Assembly (NCBI GenBank): GCA_041481485.1
Contig: JBGPBY010000222.1
Location: 1 to 11,381 of the forward strand
Reading direction: 5' to 3'
From: JBGPBY01 sp041481485
Lineage (GTDB): Bacteria; Acidobacteriota; Terriglobia; 20CM-2-55-15
Length of the DNA: 11,381 nt
The position numbers were made by a program, and so were the translations under genes. Under the pieces are notes generated by a model. That model worked only from the letters and a program-made list of their open reading frames with translations. It was not told the origin of the DNA and searched no databases. How positions within the stretch are numbered: position 1 is the stretch's first letter; every line of letters starts with the position of its first letter. Shown in pieces: positions 1-8,300 of the stretch.

Positions 1-283
1 AACCCCCTATTTTAAAACAAATAAATAACTGTTGGGGCCCGCACACCCCCCCCCCCAACTGGGGCCCGCCGTCGAAAATTTCAAACTGACCCACTACCTA
101 CTACTCTGCGACGTTGCACGACTTGTTCCACCGGAAGCATGGGCTTTAGTGGCAAACATATGCCAATTACCGGCACAGCCGTCACTCATGCGGATCGCAG
201 GATTCCACCGCCGGGCCAAGGTTGAAGTTTTGGCTCCGGAAGTGCAGCGGGTTAGGCCAAACTCAATTTGGAGGTACGGAGCA
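1..283. other. Non-coding leader region with C11 run
   Basis: I see no credible gene here. The most visible structure is a run of eleven C at 46-56, flanked by two direct copies of GGGGCCCGC at 34-42 and 61-69. The first 30 bases are AT-rich, unlike the rest of the window. An open frame entering the metallothionein gene from position 32 has no family-like sequence before residue 85, so I treat its upstream part as non-coding. No convincing -35/-10 pair was found for the downstream gene. Confidence 0.5.
270..275 (+). promoter_or_regulatory. Shine-Dalgarno site fixing the metallothionein start
   Basis: GGAGGT lies 8 nt before the ATG at 284. It is a near-perfect anti-16S match at good spacing. 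It decides the start in favour of a 54-aa protein over the in-frame ATG at 32, which would give 138 aa. Confidence 0.75.
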
Positions 284-448
284 ATGGCAAGAATTGGGGA
301 ATGCTCGCATCCGGGATGCAATTGTCCGGCGCCCGAAGGAGAAGCGTACTGCAGTACGTATTGCCGCGATGCGGGAGAAGTCACCAAGACTTCGTGCAAC
401 TGCGGTCATCCGGACTGTTCTCAGGAACTGGCAAGCCAAGCGTCATAA
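284..448 (+). CDS. Small metallothionein-like protein (54 aa)
   Basis: This is probably a cytosolic metal-binding protein that sequesters Zn(II), Cd(II) or Cu(I) through thiolate clusters. The 54-aa product has eight cysteines at 7, 12, 14, 23, 27, 38, 40 and 45, plus His9 and His42. The arrangement is CSHPGCNC, then AYCSTYC, then CNCGHPDC. The YCSxxC and CGHxxC blocks resemble the cyanobacterial SmtA/prokaryotic metallothionein family, which is about 55 aa with 9-10 Cys. It has no signal peptide or membrane segment. The start is set by a strong Shine-Dalgarno (GGAGGT, 8 nt spacing). The gene is convergent with the SPOR gene, with a 28-bp gap containing only a weak GCCGG-ATA-CCGGC hairpin (454-466). 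No ArsR/SmtB-type regulator is visible in the window, so metal regulation is unproven. An unrelated small Cys-rich zinc-finger protein is the main alternative. I infer the family from the Cys/His pattern alone. Confidence 0.75.
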   Translation: MARIGECSHPGCNCPAPEGEAYCSTYCRDAGEVTKTSCNCGHPDCSQELASQAS

Positions 449-476
449 AGGAAGCCGGATACCGGCGCGTCGACAG

Positions 477-1667
477 CTATTCGAGAGTGGTAACGAATGT
501 TCCAAAGCCGTCGCGCTGCAATTTCTTTTGAAGATCTCGCGCCGCTTTCATCTCTGGAAACCGGCCGACTCGAACGTGGTATGCCGCCTTGGTGCCGGAA
601 ACTTTATCGACAAACGCGTCGTATTTCTTCTGCGTGAGTTTCCTGACGAGCACTTCCGCATTCGCCGAATCTTCAAATGCGCCGACCTGAACGGTGTACG
701 TCGTGCCGTGCATAATTTTCGCAGGAGGAACAATTCTTGATGGCACTGAAGCCGCCATTACCGGAGGCGGTTTGACCGGCGTAGCCGGTTCCGGTAATGC
801 AGAAACCATAGACGGCGGATCCACGAAGACTGGTGCCGGAGACGGGACTACGGCCGCAGGTAACCGGACTTGGGAGGCCGGCGTCTTCGAGGCGGATAAT
901 GACGGAGACTGTGCCGCAGGAGACGATGTCCCAACCGGAACCGGAGGGACATTGCCGACCACAATGGGAATTTCGACCGTTGTATCAATGATCGGGCCCG
1001 CAATATGAGGCGTCAGGAGGACCACGATTTCGAAGTTCGCCTGTTGTTCGCGCTTCTTTCCGAAAAGATAGCTCACGACAGGATTGTCGGGAAGGGGCGA
1101 AAGCATCGGAAGAGCCGTGCGCTCCGCATCCGTTATAAAGCCGCCCAATACTGCGGTCTCACCTTCTCGAACGCGGGTTTCATATCTCAATGCCGGCGTT
1201 TCATAGATCAGCGGCAATCCCCCATTCACCGCGGGCCCGCGCCGGACGCGCACCTGCGACGACGTGGATAACGCGATTTCGCGGCTCGGGGATACTTTCG
1301 GGGAGACGTCAATTCCAATGCCGACTTCAAAGAATGACACCAGCTCCCCTGCAGAATTCGTCGCAATTGGGATGCGGGAGTCGACGCGGAATTGCGCGGA
1401 TTTTCCTGACGACGCCTGGAGATTTAGTTTGTAGATGGTTTTCGTTTGCGAGCCTGAGATCAGGGACTGGGCAATGGTCTCCGAAACAGATTTCGCAATG
1501 CTGGTGCGAATCGGCAACGTGCCGACCCGATCCAGATCCACTCGCGGAAGCTCCAAAACGCGAACGTCGACATCGACCTGAGTTTGACTGTACGCGGTGG
1601 AAGCGGCCAGAGCGATGAACACCGGAAGTGTGCCAAAAGCAAGAATCGAGCGATATGTCCGAAACAT
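477..1667 (-). CDS. Secreted secretin-like core protein with C-terminal SPOR domain (396 aa)
   Basis: This is an exported envelope protein of unknown exact role. Residues 1-27 form a signal peptide: basic start (MFRTYR), hydrophobic stretch, and likely cleavage after AYS. Residues 30-225 resemble the C-terminal secretin core (type II/III secretion system family). This part has a VDVDVRVLEL strand, PKVSPSREIAL, a REGETAVLGGFI motif (167-178), PMLSPLPDNPVVSYLF (187-202) and FEIVVLLTPHI (212-222). Residues 226-318 are a Pro/Ala/Val-rich linker. Residues 322-395 are a SPOR domain, with YTVQVGAF and YHVRVGRF strands and helices rich in Lys/Leu; SPOR domains bind denuded septal peptidoglycan. The secretin part is short: the N0/N1 ring domains are missing, so it is unlikely to be a normal export channel. 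I chose ATG 1667 over 1793 because it gives a signal peptide at once and keeps the gene out of the inverted repeat. No good Shine-Dalgarno is seen at either start. Confidence 0.8.
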   Translation of the reverse strand: MFRTYRSILAFGTLPVFIALAASTAYSQTQVDVDVRVLELPRVDLDRVGTLPIRTSIAKSVSETIAQSLISGSQTKTIYKLNLQASSGKSAQFRVDSRIPIATNSAGELVSFFEVGIGIDVSPKVSPSREIALSTSSQVRVRRGPAVNGGLPLIYETPALRYETRVREGETAVLGGFITDAERTALPMLSPLPDNPVVSYLFGKKREQQANFEIVVLLTPHIAGPIIDTTVEIPIVVGNVPPVPVGTSSPAAQSPSLSASKTPASQVRLPAAVVPSPAPVFVDPPSMVSALPEPATPVKPPPVMAASVPSRIVPPAKIMHGTTYTVQVGAFEDSANAEVLVRKLTQKKYDAFVDKVSGTKAAYHVRVGRFPEMKAARDLQKKLQRDGFGTFVTTLE

Positions 1668-1926
1668 GCCTAGACTATGGGGTAAAGGACACGATTCTTC
1701 CAACCCAAGAGATAATTTTTTATCAAGAAGATTCTTTGAGGCAGGCAGCTGTAGAAGCGGTTTACGAAGATGTGACGGAATGCGATTCCCCACTGTAGGG
1801 GCGGTCTATGACCGCCCACAATTCGGAAGATTGAAGGCCTCTAAATTGTGGGCGGTCATAGACCGCCCCTACAGTGGGGAATCGCATTCCTTTCACTGCT
1901 CCACAGCTCAGAAGAGGAAAACGACC
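1668..1926. other. Intergenic region between SPOR gene and transglutaminase gene
   Basis: This 259-bp gap lies between the start of the SPOR gene and the stop of the operon's last gene. It holds the 1777-1890 inverted repeat and an AT-rich stretch with the small dyad GATAA-TTTT-TTATC at 1711-1724. The AT-rich stretch is 44-57 nt upstream of the SPOR ATG, so it could carry that gene's promoter, but I could not fit a convincing -35/-10 pair. Confidence 0.5.
1777..1890. repeat. Perfect 47-bp inverted repeat, REPIN-like element
   Basis: Arms 1777-1823 and 1844-1890 are exact reverse complements (47 of 47) around a 20-nt loop. Each arm also contains its own small palindrome, GGGCGGTC-TAT-GACCGCCC, immediately preceded by GTAGG. 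That is the layout of a REP unit with the GTAG tetranucleotide typical of RAYT-associated REP sequences. Two REPs in inverted orientation make a REPIN. The element lies between the stop of the transglutaminase gene and the start of the SPOR gene. Transcribed from either side it would form a very stable hairpin, so it could end the operon transcript or protect its 3' end. There is no U-tract typical of an intrinsic terminator. The REPIN label is inferred from architecture; no transposase is in the window. Confidence 0.85.
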
Positions 1927-2778
1927 CTAAACCGGATTCACGTAGACTTCGACCTGTACGGTTTGCAGTCCGCCTCCGAGTGTGACTCCCTTGACCGGGG
2001 TAACATCGCCATAATCTCTCCCCCAGGCCAGAGTGACGTGGTTTTCGGAAGGCATCACATTGTTGGTGGGATCAAAGGAAACCCAGCCGATATCCGGCAC
2101 AAACACCGAAACCCAGGCATGCGAGGCCTGCGCACCCTGCACTTTGGGACCGCTTCGCACATAGCCGCTGACATAGCGCGCAGCAAGACGCAGCGAGCGG
2201 CAGGCCCCGATCATCAAATGCGCAAAATCCTGGCAAACGCCGTGCCTGTTGCGGAACACATCCACTAATGGCGCTTCGATTGACGTTGCCTTCGGATCGT
2301 ATTTGAATTCCTTATAAATTCGATTCGACAGTTCACCGGCCGCTTCCAGGAGGGAACGGCCAGACTTGAATGATTCGCTCGCAAAGGGCACCAGTTCCTT
2401 CAGGACCGGAACGAACGGAGAACTGTAAATAAATTCTGCGGCCTCGAGGCATGAATCATCCGGAGCAGCCGCGATCTGATCGCGTGCATCCTCCCAGGAA
2501 AGACTCGATTGCACCGGCTCCGGCCACGGCTCGACTTTGACGAGGCTCGTTGCCGTGGCGGTCAGGCTATCGTGTTGTTCCATCACCGCAAAGGTGGCCG
2601 CATCATTGCCAAAGTAATCCTTTCTGTGGTGAAAGGTGGCTGGCGCCGGATCGACCACGAGCGTTGATTGATAGACCGACTGCAGAGGCAATGCGCGCGG
2701 AGTCAAATGCACTTCATTGAGGCAGCGGGAAACCGGCGCCTCATAACTGAATCTGGTGGTGTGGATCACTTCAAACAA
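1927..2778 (-). CDS. Transglutaminase-like (papain-fold) protein, 283 aa
   Basis: This is a predicted cytosolic papain-fold enzyme that hydrolyses or forms amide bonds; the substrate is unknown. Residues 1-80 match the bacterial transglutaminase N-terminal beta domain, beginning with FEVIHTTRFSYEAPVSRCLNE. The core has the full catalytic triad: Cys182 in GVCQDFAHL, His220 in SHAWVSVF and Asp236 in SFDPTNN. Length is usual for the stand-alone family. It has no signal peptide. The start codon is TTG at 2778, supported by GGAGG (2786-2790) 7 nt upstream and by the normal distance to the first conserved strand. It is the last gene of the operon, 18 nt after the ATP-grasp/alpha-E fusion. The pairing of such a transglutaminase with ATP-grasp and alpha-E proteins is a recurrent neighbourhood, which suggests action on the amide product of its neighbours. 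The family call is secure; the reaction direction is not. Confidence 0.9.
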   Translation of the reverse strand: MFEVIHTTRFSYEAPVSRCLNEVHLTPRALPLQSVYQSTLVVDPAPATFHHRKDYFGNDAATFAVMEQHDSLTATATSLVKVEPWPEPVQSSLSWEDARDQIAAAPDDSCLEAAEFIYSSPFVPVLKELVPFASESFKSGRSLLEAAGELSNRIYKEFKYDPKATSIEAPLVDVFRNRHGVCQDFAHLMIGACRSLRLAARYVSGYVRSGPKVQGAQASHAWVSVFVPDIGWVSFDPTNNVMPSENHVTLAWGRDYGDVTPVKGVTLGGGLQTVQVEVYVNPV

Positions 2779-2796
2779 CGCTTTGCCTCCGGCCGG

Positions 2797-5349
2797 TTAC
2801 CACGACGCTCGCATGCGCGATGCCTTGAGATGGCTCAAATAGTTCGAGGTGAGTGCGTCCGATATTTCGTACAACGCTACTTTCAGGTTTCCGAACAATT
2901 CATCGACAGCTGCATATCGTCCGGAAGAATCCCGCTGTGAAATGTCGGCGAGACGAACCCCGCGAATCAATGCCAGCGCACTGTCGGCGAACTCGAGTTC
3001 ACCGCTGTCGCGGTTTCCTTCGAGAAGTTCATGGAGTTTGATGATCTGATACTGCAGTTTCGCCAATTGAAACGCCACCGCGCGTGGATTGCTTTCGTCA
3101 GTGAGCAACACTTCCAGGACCAGGTCGGTCTGCATCACGGTGGGGTATCGGGACCGATACGTGATTGAACTGTCTGCGATCTGCAAAAGGATTTGCAGGT
3201 ACGGTTCAACATCCGTGGATGCCGCGCTGAGTCCGCCCCCGATCAGTTCGGCCAGCTGAAGCGCCCGTTCAATCCGGCGTCCAATCTCGAGAAAGCGCCA
3301 TCCGAATCCACGCGTGGTGTTCTCCATTAGCAATCCTGAAAATGCGGAGAGCGTCACGATGACGCCATCGAGCAAATCCATACCGGCCAGATAACGATGA
3401 TCCGCGCCCGAAGGAACAAAGGCGTTGAACTGAGATTCCAGTTGCTGCAGCACGCGCCAGGTATCGAGCGACAGCCTCTCTTTCAGGTGCCATGCGGTGC
3501 GGCGCATTTCCTTGAGGTTCCAGCGCAGACTCGATGTCTGAGAAACATCGTAAATCATTTCAGTGAGCAGCCTCTGGACCTGCCAGTGCAGTTCGCCGAG
3601 TGATTCTTCATTGGTCTTCATGGGAAGGAATCCCAATTCCGTGAGCAACCGGGCCGCCGTCTCCAATGAAACGGAACGGCCATAGTCTTCTTCGCCGGAC
3701 AGAGCCGGCAGCAGAGTGCGCACAAAACGAACGCGGCATTCGACGCGCTCGGCATATCGTCCCAGCCAGAGCAGATTGTCCGCCACCCGGCTCGGCAAAT
3801 TGCGATTGCTGCGATTGGCCTCTATGGGGACAGAAAGCTGTCTTCGACTCGCTCCAGTTTCGGATTCGCTTCCCAGCACCCAGGTGTCCTTGCTCTCGCC
3901 ACCAAGCTGCATCGAAACGACGAACGAGGAATCCTGAGTCGAAACGCGAGTCAATCCTCCAGGCATCACCGAATAGGAGCTGCCATTCCATGTGGCGTAC
4001 ACACGAAGCATGGCGTGACGAGGAGAAAATCCCACATCGGTTCGAACCGGCACGGTCGACAGCGCGACCCGCTCCTGAGCAACGAACTCTTCCGGATTGG
4101 CCTCGATTCTGGAGAACAGATTCTTCAATTCGGATTCGCTGAGCGATTCCGGAAATTCGGGATGGCGGCCGGCGCGCGGAAATGTGGATTTCACCACGAG
4201 TTCCTTCAGGTGTTCGAGAACGTAACGGCGAGGTTCTTCCTGACCGCACCACCAGGTCGCAACCGATGGCATTATCAGATTTTCATCCAGCAGCTGTTTG
4301 CAAAGACTCGGAAGGAACGCCATGTGGGCGGCCGTTTCGACCAGGCCACTTCCAAGCGCGTTGTCGATGATCACCGACCCGCTGCGAACGGCATCCACGA
4401 GTCCTGGTACTCCGAGAAGCGAGTCGCCTTTGAGTTCGAGCGGATCGCAAAAACTGTCATCCATGCGGCGAAGAATCAGGTCGACCGGTTTCAGACCGCC
4501 CAGTGTCTTCAAATACACTCGCCGATCCAATACGGTAAGGTCTTCTCCTTCCACCAGGGGAAATCCCCACAAGCCGGCGAGAAATGAATGTTCAAAGTAA
4601 GTTTCGTTATGGGGTCCGGGAGTCAGAAGCACCACCGCAGGATTGTTGCGCAGTGATGACGCCATCGCCAGCAGCGTCTGGCGCTTTCGCTCGAAAAATC
4701 CGGCCAGCTGGCGCACGCGGCACTGATTGAATACGCCGGGCAGTGTGCGTGCGCTGACCAGACGATTCTGAAGCGTGTATCCCATACCGGAGGGTGCCTG
4801 CGTACGATCGGCCACGACCCACCAGCTACCGTCTGGAGATCGCGCAATGTCGGCGGCATAACTGCTCAGGTGCACACCGGAGTTTGGAGTGATTCCAAAA
4901 CATGGACGGAGGAAGTGCGGGTTTGCAAACACCAATGCGGGCGGAAGTTTTCGTTCGCGAAGCAGTCGTTGCGGACCGTACAGATCCGCCAATATGGCAT
5001 TGAGCAGGGTGGCTCTTTGTGCAACGGCACGCTCGATGTACGGCCATTCATTTTGATCGATCACCAGCGGGATGGGGTCCATTTGCCAGGAGTGCTCGTA
5101 TCCCTCCGGCCGATTCGGAACGTTGTAGGTGATCCCCTGCGAGTGAATGAGCTGCTGGCCGCTCTGCCAGCGGCGGCTGAGCTGCCGAAATCCGATGCGT
5201 CCGACTTCCACAAACAGACGACGCCAGTGCCGCCGTGGAAATCCGGAAGGAAGCAGGGCTTCGTCCCAATAACCTTCCGCGCGCGCATAATGCCACGGAT
5301 TTTCCTTTAACTCTGCAGCCGCGGTCACACTGTCCTTAGCCAACCGCAC
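2797..5349 (-). CDS. Fusion of circularly permuted ATP-grasp and alpha-E domains (850 aa)
   Basis: Residues 20-500 form a circularly permuted ATP-grasp domain (DUF404/DUF407 type). Residues 517-850 form an alpha-E helical domain (DUF403), starting LPSRVADNLLWLGRYAERVE. ATP-grasp enzymes join a carboxylate to an amine through an acyl-phosphate. This copy keeps PHNETYFEHSFLA (247-259), VDLILRRMDD (289-298), GDSLLGVPGLVDA (308-320), ELVVKS (383-388) and RIEANPEEFVAQE (414-426). Two blocks diverge from the stand-alone copy at 9612-11078: VLEDN is VVADR (178-182) and the Gly-rich NEAGGYGML loop is replaced by FPRAGRHPEF. It may therefore be a weak or inactive ligase that acts as scaffold. The annotated GTG at 5349 shares one base with the preceding stop (TAGTG), but GGAGG at 5352-5356 is only 2 nt away. 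The TTG at 5343 (residue 3) has an ideal 8-nt spacing and may be the true start. Confidence 0.9.
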   Translation of the reverse strand: MRLAKDSVTAAAELKENPWHYARAEGYWDEALLPSGFPRRHWRRLFVEVGRIGFRQLSRRWQSGQQLIHSQGITYNVPNRPEGYEHSWQMDPIPLVIDQNEWPYIERAVAQRATLLNAILADLYGPQRLLRERKLPPALVFANPHFLRPCFGITPNSGVHLSSYAADIARSPDGSWWVVADRTQAPSGMGYTLQNRLVSARTLPGVFNQCRVRQLAGFFERKRQTLLAMASSLRNNPAVVLLTPGPHNETYFEHSFLAGLWGFPLVEGEDLTVLDRRVYLKTLGGLKPVDLILRRMDDSFCDPLELKGDSLLGVPGLVDAVRSGSVIIDNALGSGLVETAAHMAFLPSLCKQLLDENLIMPSVATWWCGQEEPRRYVLEHLKELVVKSTFPRAGRHPEFPESLSESELKNLFSRIEANPEEFVAQERVALSTVPVRTDVGFSPRHAMLRVYATWNGSSYSVMPGGLTRVSTQDSSFVVSMQLGGESKDTWVLGSESETGASRRQLSVPIEANRSNRNLPSRVADNLLWLGRYAERVECRVRFVRTLLPALSGEEDYGRSVSLETAARLLTELGFLPMKTNEESLGELHWQVQRLLTEMIYDVSQTSSLRWNLKEMRRTAWHLKERLSLDTWRVLQQLESQFNAFVPSGADHRYLAGMDLLDGVIVTLSAFSGLLMENTTRGFGWRFLEIGRRIERALQLAELIGGGLSAASTDVEPYLQILLQIADSSITYRSRYPTVMQTDLVLEVLLTDESNPRAVAFQLAKLQYQIIKLHELLEGNRDSGELEFADSALALIRGVRLADISQRDSSGRYAAVDELFGNLKVALYEISDALTSNYLSHLKASRMRASW

Positions 5350-8300
5350 TACCTCCGCAAGTCCAAAGTCGCTGGGAATTCGGGATTCAGGTCCACGGGC
5401 GGCGCCTGCATTGGTCCTGGTGTATGCCCGAACGGAAAGAAGCGGGCGGCCCGCCGCGCTTCTGCTTCATTCGAGTTGACCGGAAACGTTTCATAGCCGC
5501 GTCCACCCGGATGCGCCACATGATAAGTGCATCCACCCATCGAGCGTTGATTTGTGATATCCACCAGATCGAAAACCAGCGGGACGTGTACTGGAATTGT
5601 AGGATGGAGACCTCGAGGAGGCTGCCATGCGCGATACCGCACGCCGCAAACAAACTCACCATCCGTTCCGGTCGGATGCAAAGGCATTCGCCGTCCATTG
5701 CAGGTCACCGCAAATCGCTCTGTAATGAGTCCGCTCACTTTCACCTGCAGCCGTTCGACGGATGAATCGACATAGCGAGTTGTTCCCCCAGAACCCGGCT
5801 CTTCTCCAAGCACATACCATGGCTCAATGGCCTGCCGCAGTTCGATCCCAACTCCGTCGTAGCAAACGTTGCCGAACACCGGAAATCGAAACTCGATATG
5901 GGGATCAAACCATTCGGGCTTGAAACCGTATGCGCTGGATTGCAGATCTTCTATCACCGCAACAAAGTCCTGCTCGACAAAATACGGCAAGAGAAATAAA
6001 TCGTGCAAACGAGTTCCCCACCGGATGGGTTTTTCCAAATACGGCTGGCGCCAGAACTTTGCCACAAACGCACGTACAAGCAACTGCTGAACGAGACTCA
6101 TGCGCGCGTGTGGCGGCATTTCGAAACCCCGGAGCTCGACCAGACCCAGCCGGCCCGTCGAGCTGTCCGGCGAGTAGAGCTTATCGATGCAAAATTCGGC
6201 GCGATGCGTATTGCCCGTCACGTCCACCAGAAGATTGCGGAAAATTCGGTCCACAAGCCAGGGCGGGCAATACCCCTCGCTTTGCCGCTTCAGCTCATTG
6301 AATGCGAGTTCCAGTTCGTAAACCGAATCGGCGCGTGTTTCATCGACTCGGGGCGCCTGACTGGTGGGACCGACGAACACGCCGGAGAATAAATACGACA
6401 GCGACGGATGATTCAGCCAGTATCCCACCAGGCTTCGCAGCAGGCTGGGCCGCCGCAGAAATGGACTATCCTTTGGCTCCGGCCCGCCAATCACGACATG
6501 ATTGCCGCCACCCGTACCGGTGTGCCGTCCATCGAGCATGAATTTTTCAGTGCCCAGACGGCAACAGCGGGCAATCTCGTAGAGCGATGTGGTGTTCTCG
6601 ACAAGCTCCCTCCAGCTGGATGCCGGCTGGACATTCACCTCGATCACTCCCGGATCCGGCGTCACTTTGATATTGCGCAGGCGTGGATCAGAAGGCGGCG
6701 AATACCCTTCAATGACCACGGGCATTCGAAGTTCGGCAGCCGTGTCCTCGATCGCGGAAATCAATTCGACATAATCCTCGGTCGCGGCCACTGGCGGAAG
6801 AAACACGCACAGGCAGCCGTTTCGGGGTTCAACGGTGAGTGCGGTGCGAACCATACTGCCGGCGGGAGAAGATGCCGGCGAGGAAATCAATCCGAGGTTT
6901 TTTTGTTGGAAGGACCGCCTGAACACGGGCAACGGTCCGGTTGGCGCCATCGGGTCGACGACCCATAATTTCTGAACCTGGCTGGCCGGTTCCCATTGAA
7001 GCCTTTCCAATGGAAGCCGCAACCCCACCGGAGAATCTCCCGGAATGAGAAACAGGTGCCGCGCGCGCAACATCCAAAGGCCAGACTGCCATTCCGGGCC
7101 ATTCTTTCCGTGGCCGCGCTGAAGCGGCAATACAAATCCTACCGGCTGTCCGAGTCCGCGTTCAAATACGCGACGCAATCGTTCGCGTTCTTCCGGGTTG
7201 TCCAGTTTGTTGTCGATGGGGTCGACGTTCACCGGCAAATTGCGTTCCTTGGCGAGATAGGTCAGGGGATCTTCATAAGCGGCAACGATGTACTCCGGAT
7301 TCAGCGAGAGACTGTGGGACAGATACTCCGCAAACTGCTGTCCTTCCTTAATGCCAAAGCCGTAGTCATGTGCCGGATCGCCCGCCCACTCCGGATCGTG
7401 CCAAAGAGGCTCGCCGTCCGCGCGCCAGTAACACGTGTACGCCCATCGTGGCAATGACTCACCCGGATACCATTTGCCCTGTCCGAAATGCAGAAATCCG
7501 CCGGGGGCAAATTTCTCGTGCAGCCGCCGGATCAGCGATGTAGACAAACGCTGCTTTGTTGGGCCATGCGCCGCGGTGTTCCATTCCTCCGCATCGAAGT
7601 TGTCAATCGAGACAAACGTCGGTTCTCCGCCCATCGTCAGCCGCACATCTCCGGCTTGAAGATCCTCATCGATGCGATCGCCAAGACTGGAGATTTCACA
7701 CCACTGAGGCTCGGTGTACGGCTTGGTCACGCGCGGATCTTCGTGGATGCGGGAAACACTCATCTCATGAACAAAGGTGACTTCGCATTCGCTCACCATG
7801 CCGGAAACCGGCGCTGCCGAATGGGGATCGTGTGTTGCTGCGAGGGGAATATGTCCTTCGCCGGCAAACAATCCGGATGTCGGATCGAGACCCACCCATC
7901 CTGCACCCGGTAAGTAGACTTCTGCCCAGGCATGCAGATCGGTGAAATCCTCTTCCGCCCCGCTGGGTCCATCTAGCGACTTCACATCCGGCTTCAGCTG
8001 GATCAAATAACCGGAAACGAATCGAGCCGCCAGCCCGAGCCGGCGCAGAATCTGAACGAGCAGCCAACCGGTATCGCGACATGATCCACTGCCAAGTTGC
8101 AGTGTCTGTTCGGGTGACTGAATTCCTGGTTCCATTCGGACGGTGTACCGGATTTGCTTCTGCAGCCGGCTGTTGAGTTCCACCAGAAAGTCCACCGTTC
8201 GCTTGTTTTGCTCCACAGATTTGAGAAACTGCTCTTCGAGCGGCCCCATCTCCGGCACTTCGAGAAATGCGCGAAGCATGTAATGCTCGCCCGTTTCGTA

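Noticed and set aside
32..283. N-terminal extension of the metallothionein frame to an ATG at 32
   Set aside because: The added 84 residues show no family-like sequence and the ATG at 284 has the strong Shine-Dalgarno.
454..466. GCCGG-ATA-CCGGC hairpin as a terminator between convergent genes
   Set aside because: The 5-bp stem has no T-tract on either side; too weak to call.
222..740. 172-aa plus-strand open frame
   Set aside because: It overlaps the metallothionein gene in another frame and runs antisense into the SPOR coding region; composition is Arg-rich and shadow-like.
1668..1793. Upstream extension of the SPOR gene to an ATG at 1793
   Set aside because: It would begin inside the inverted repeat and put 42 non-conserved residues before a clear signal peptide.
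1597..2268. 223-aa plus-strand open frame
   Set aside because: It translates the inverted repeat and the antisense of the transglutaminase gene; repeat-derived peptides of this kind are common false genes.
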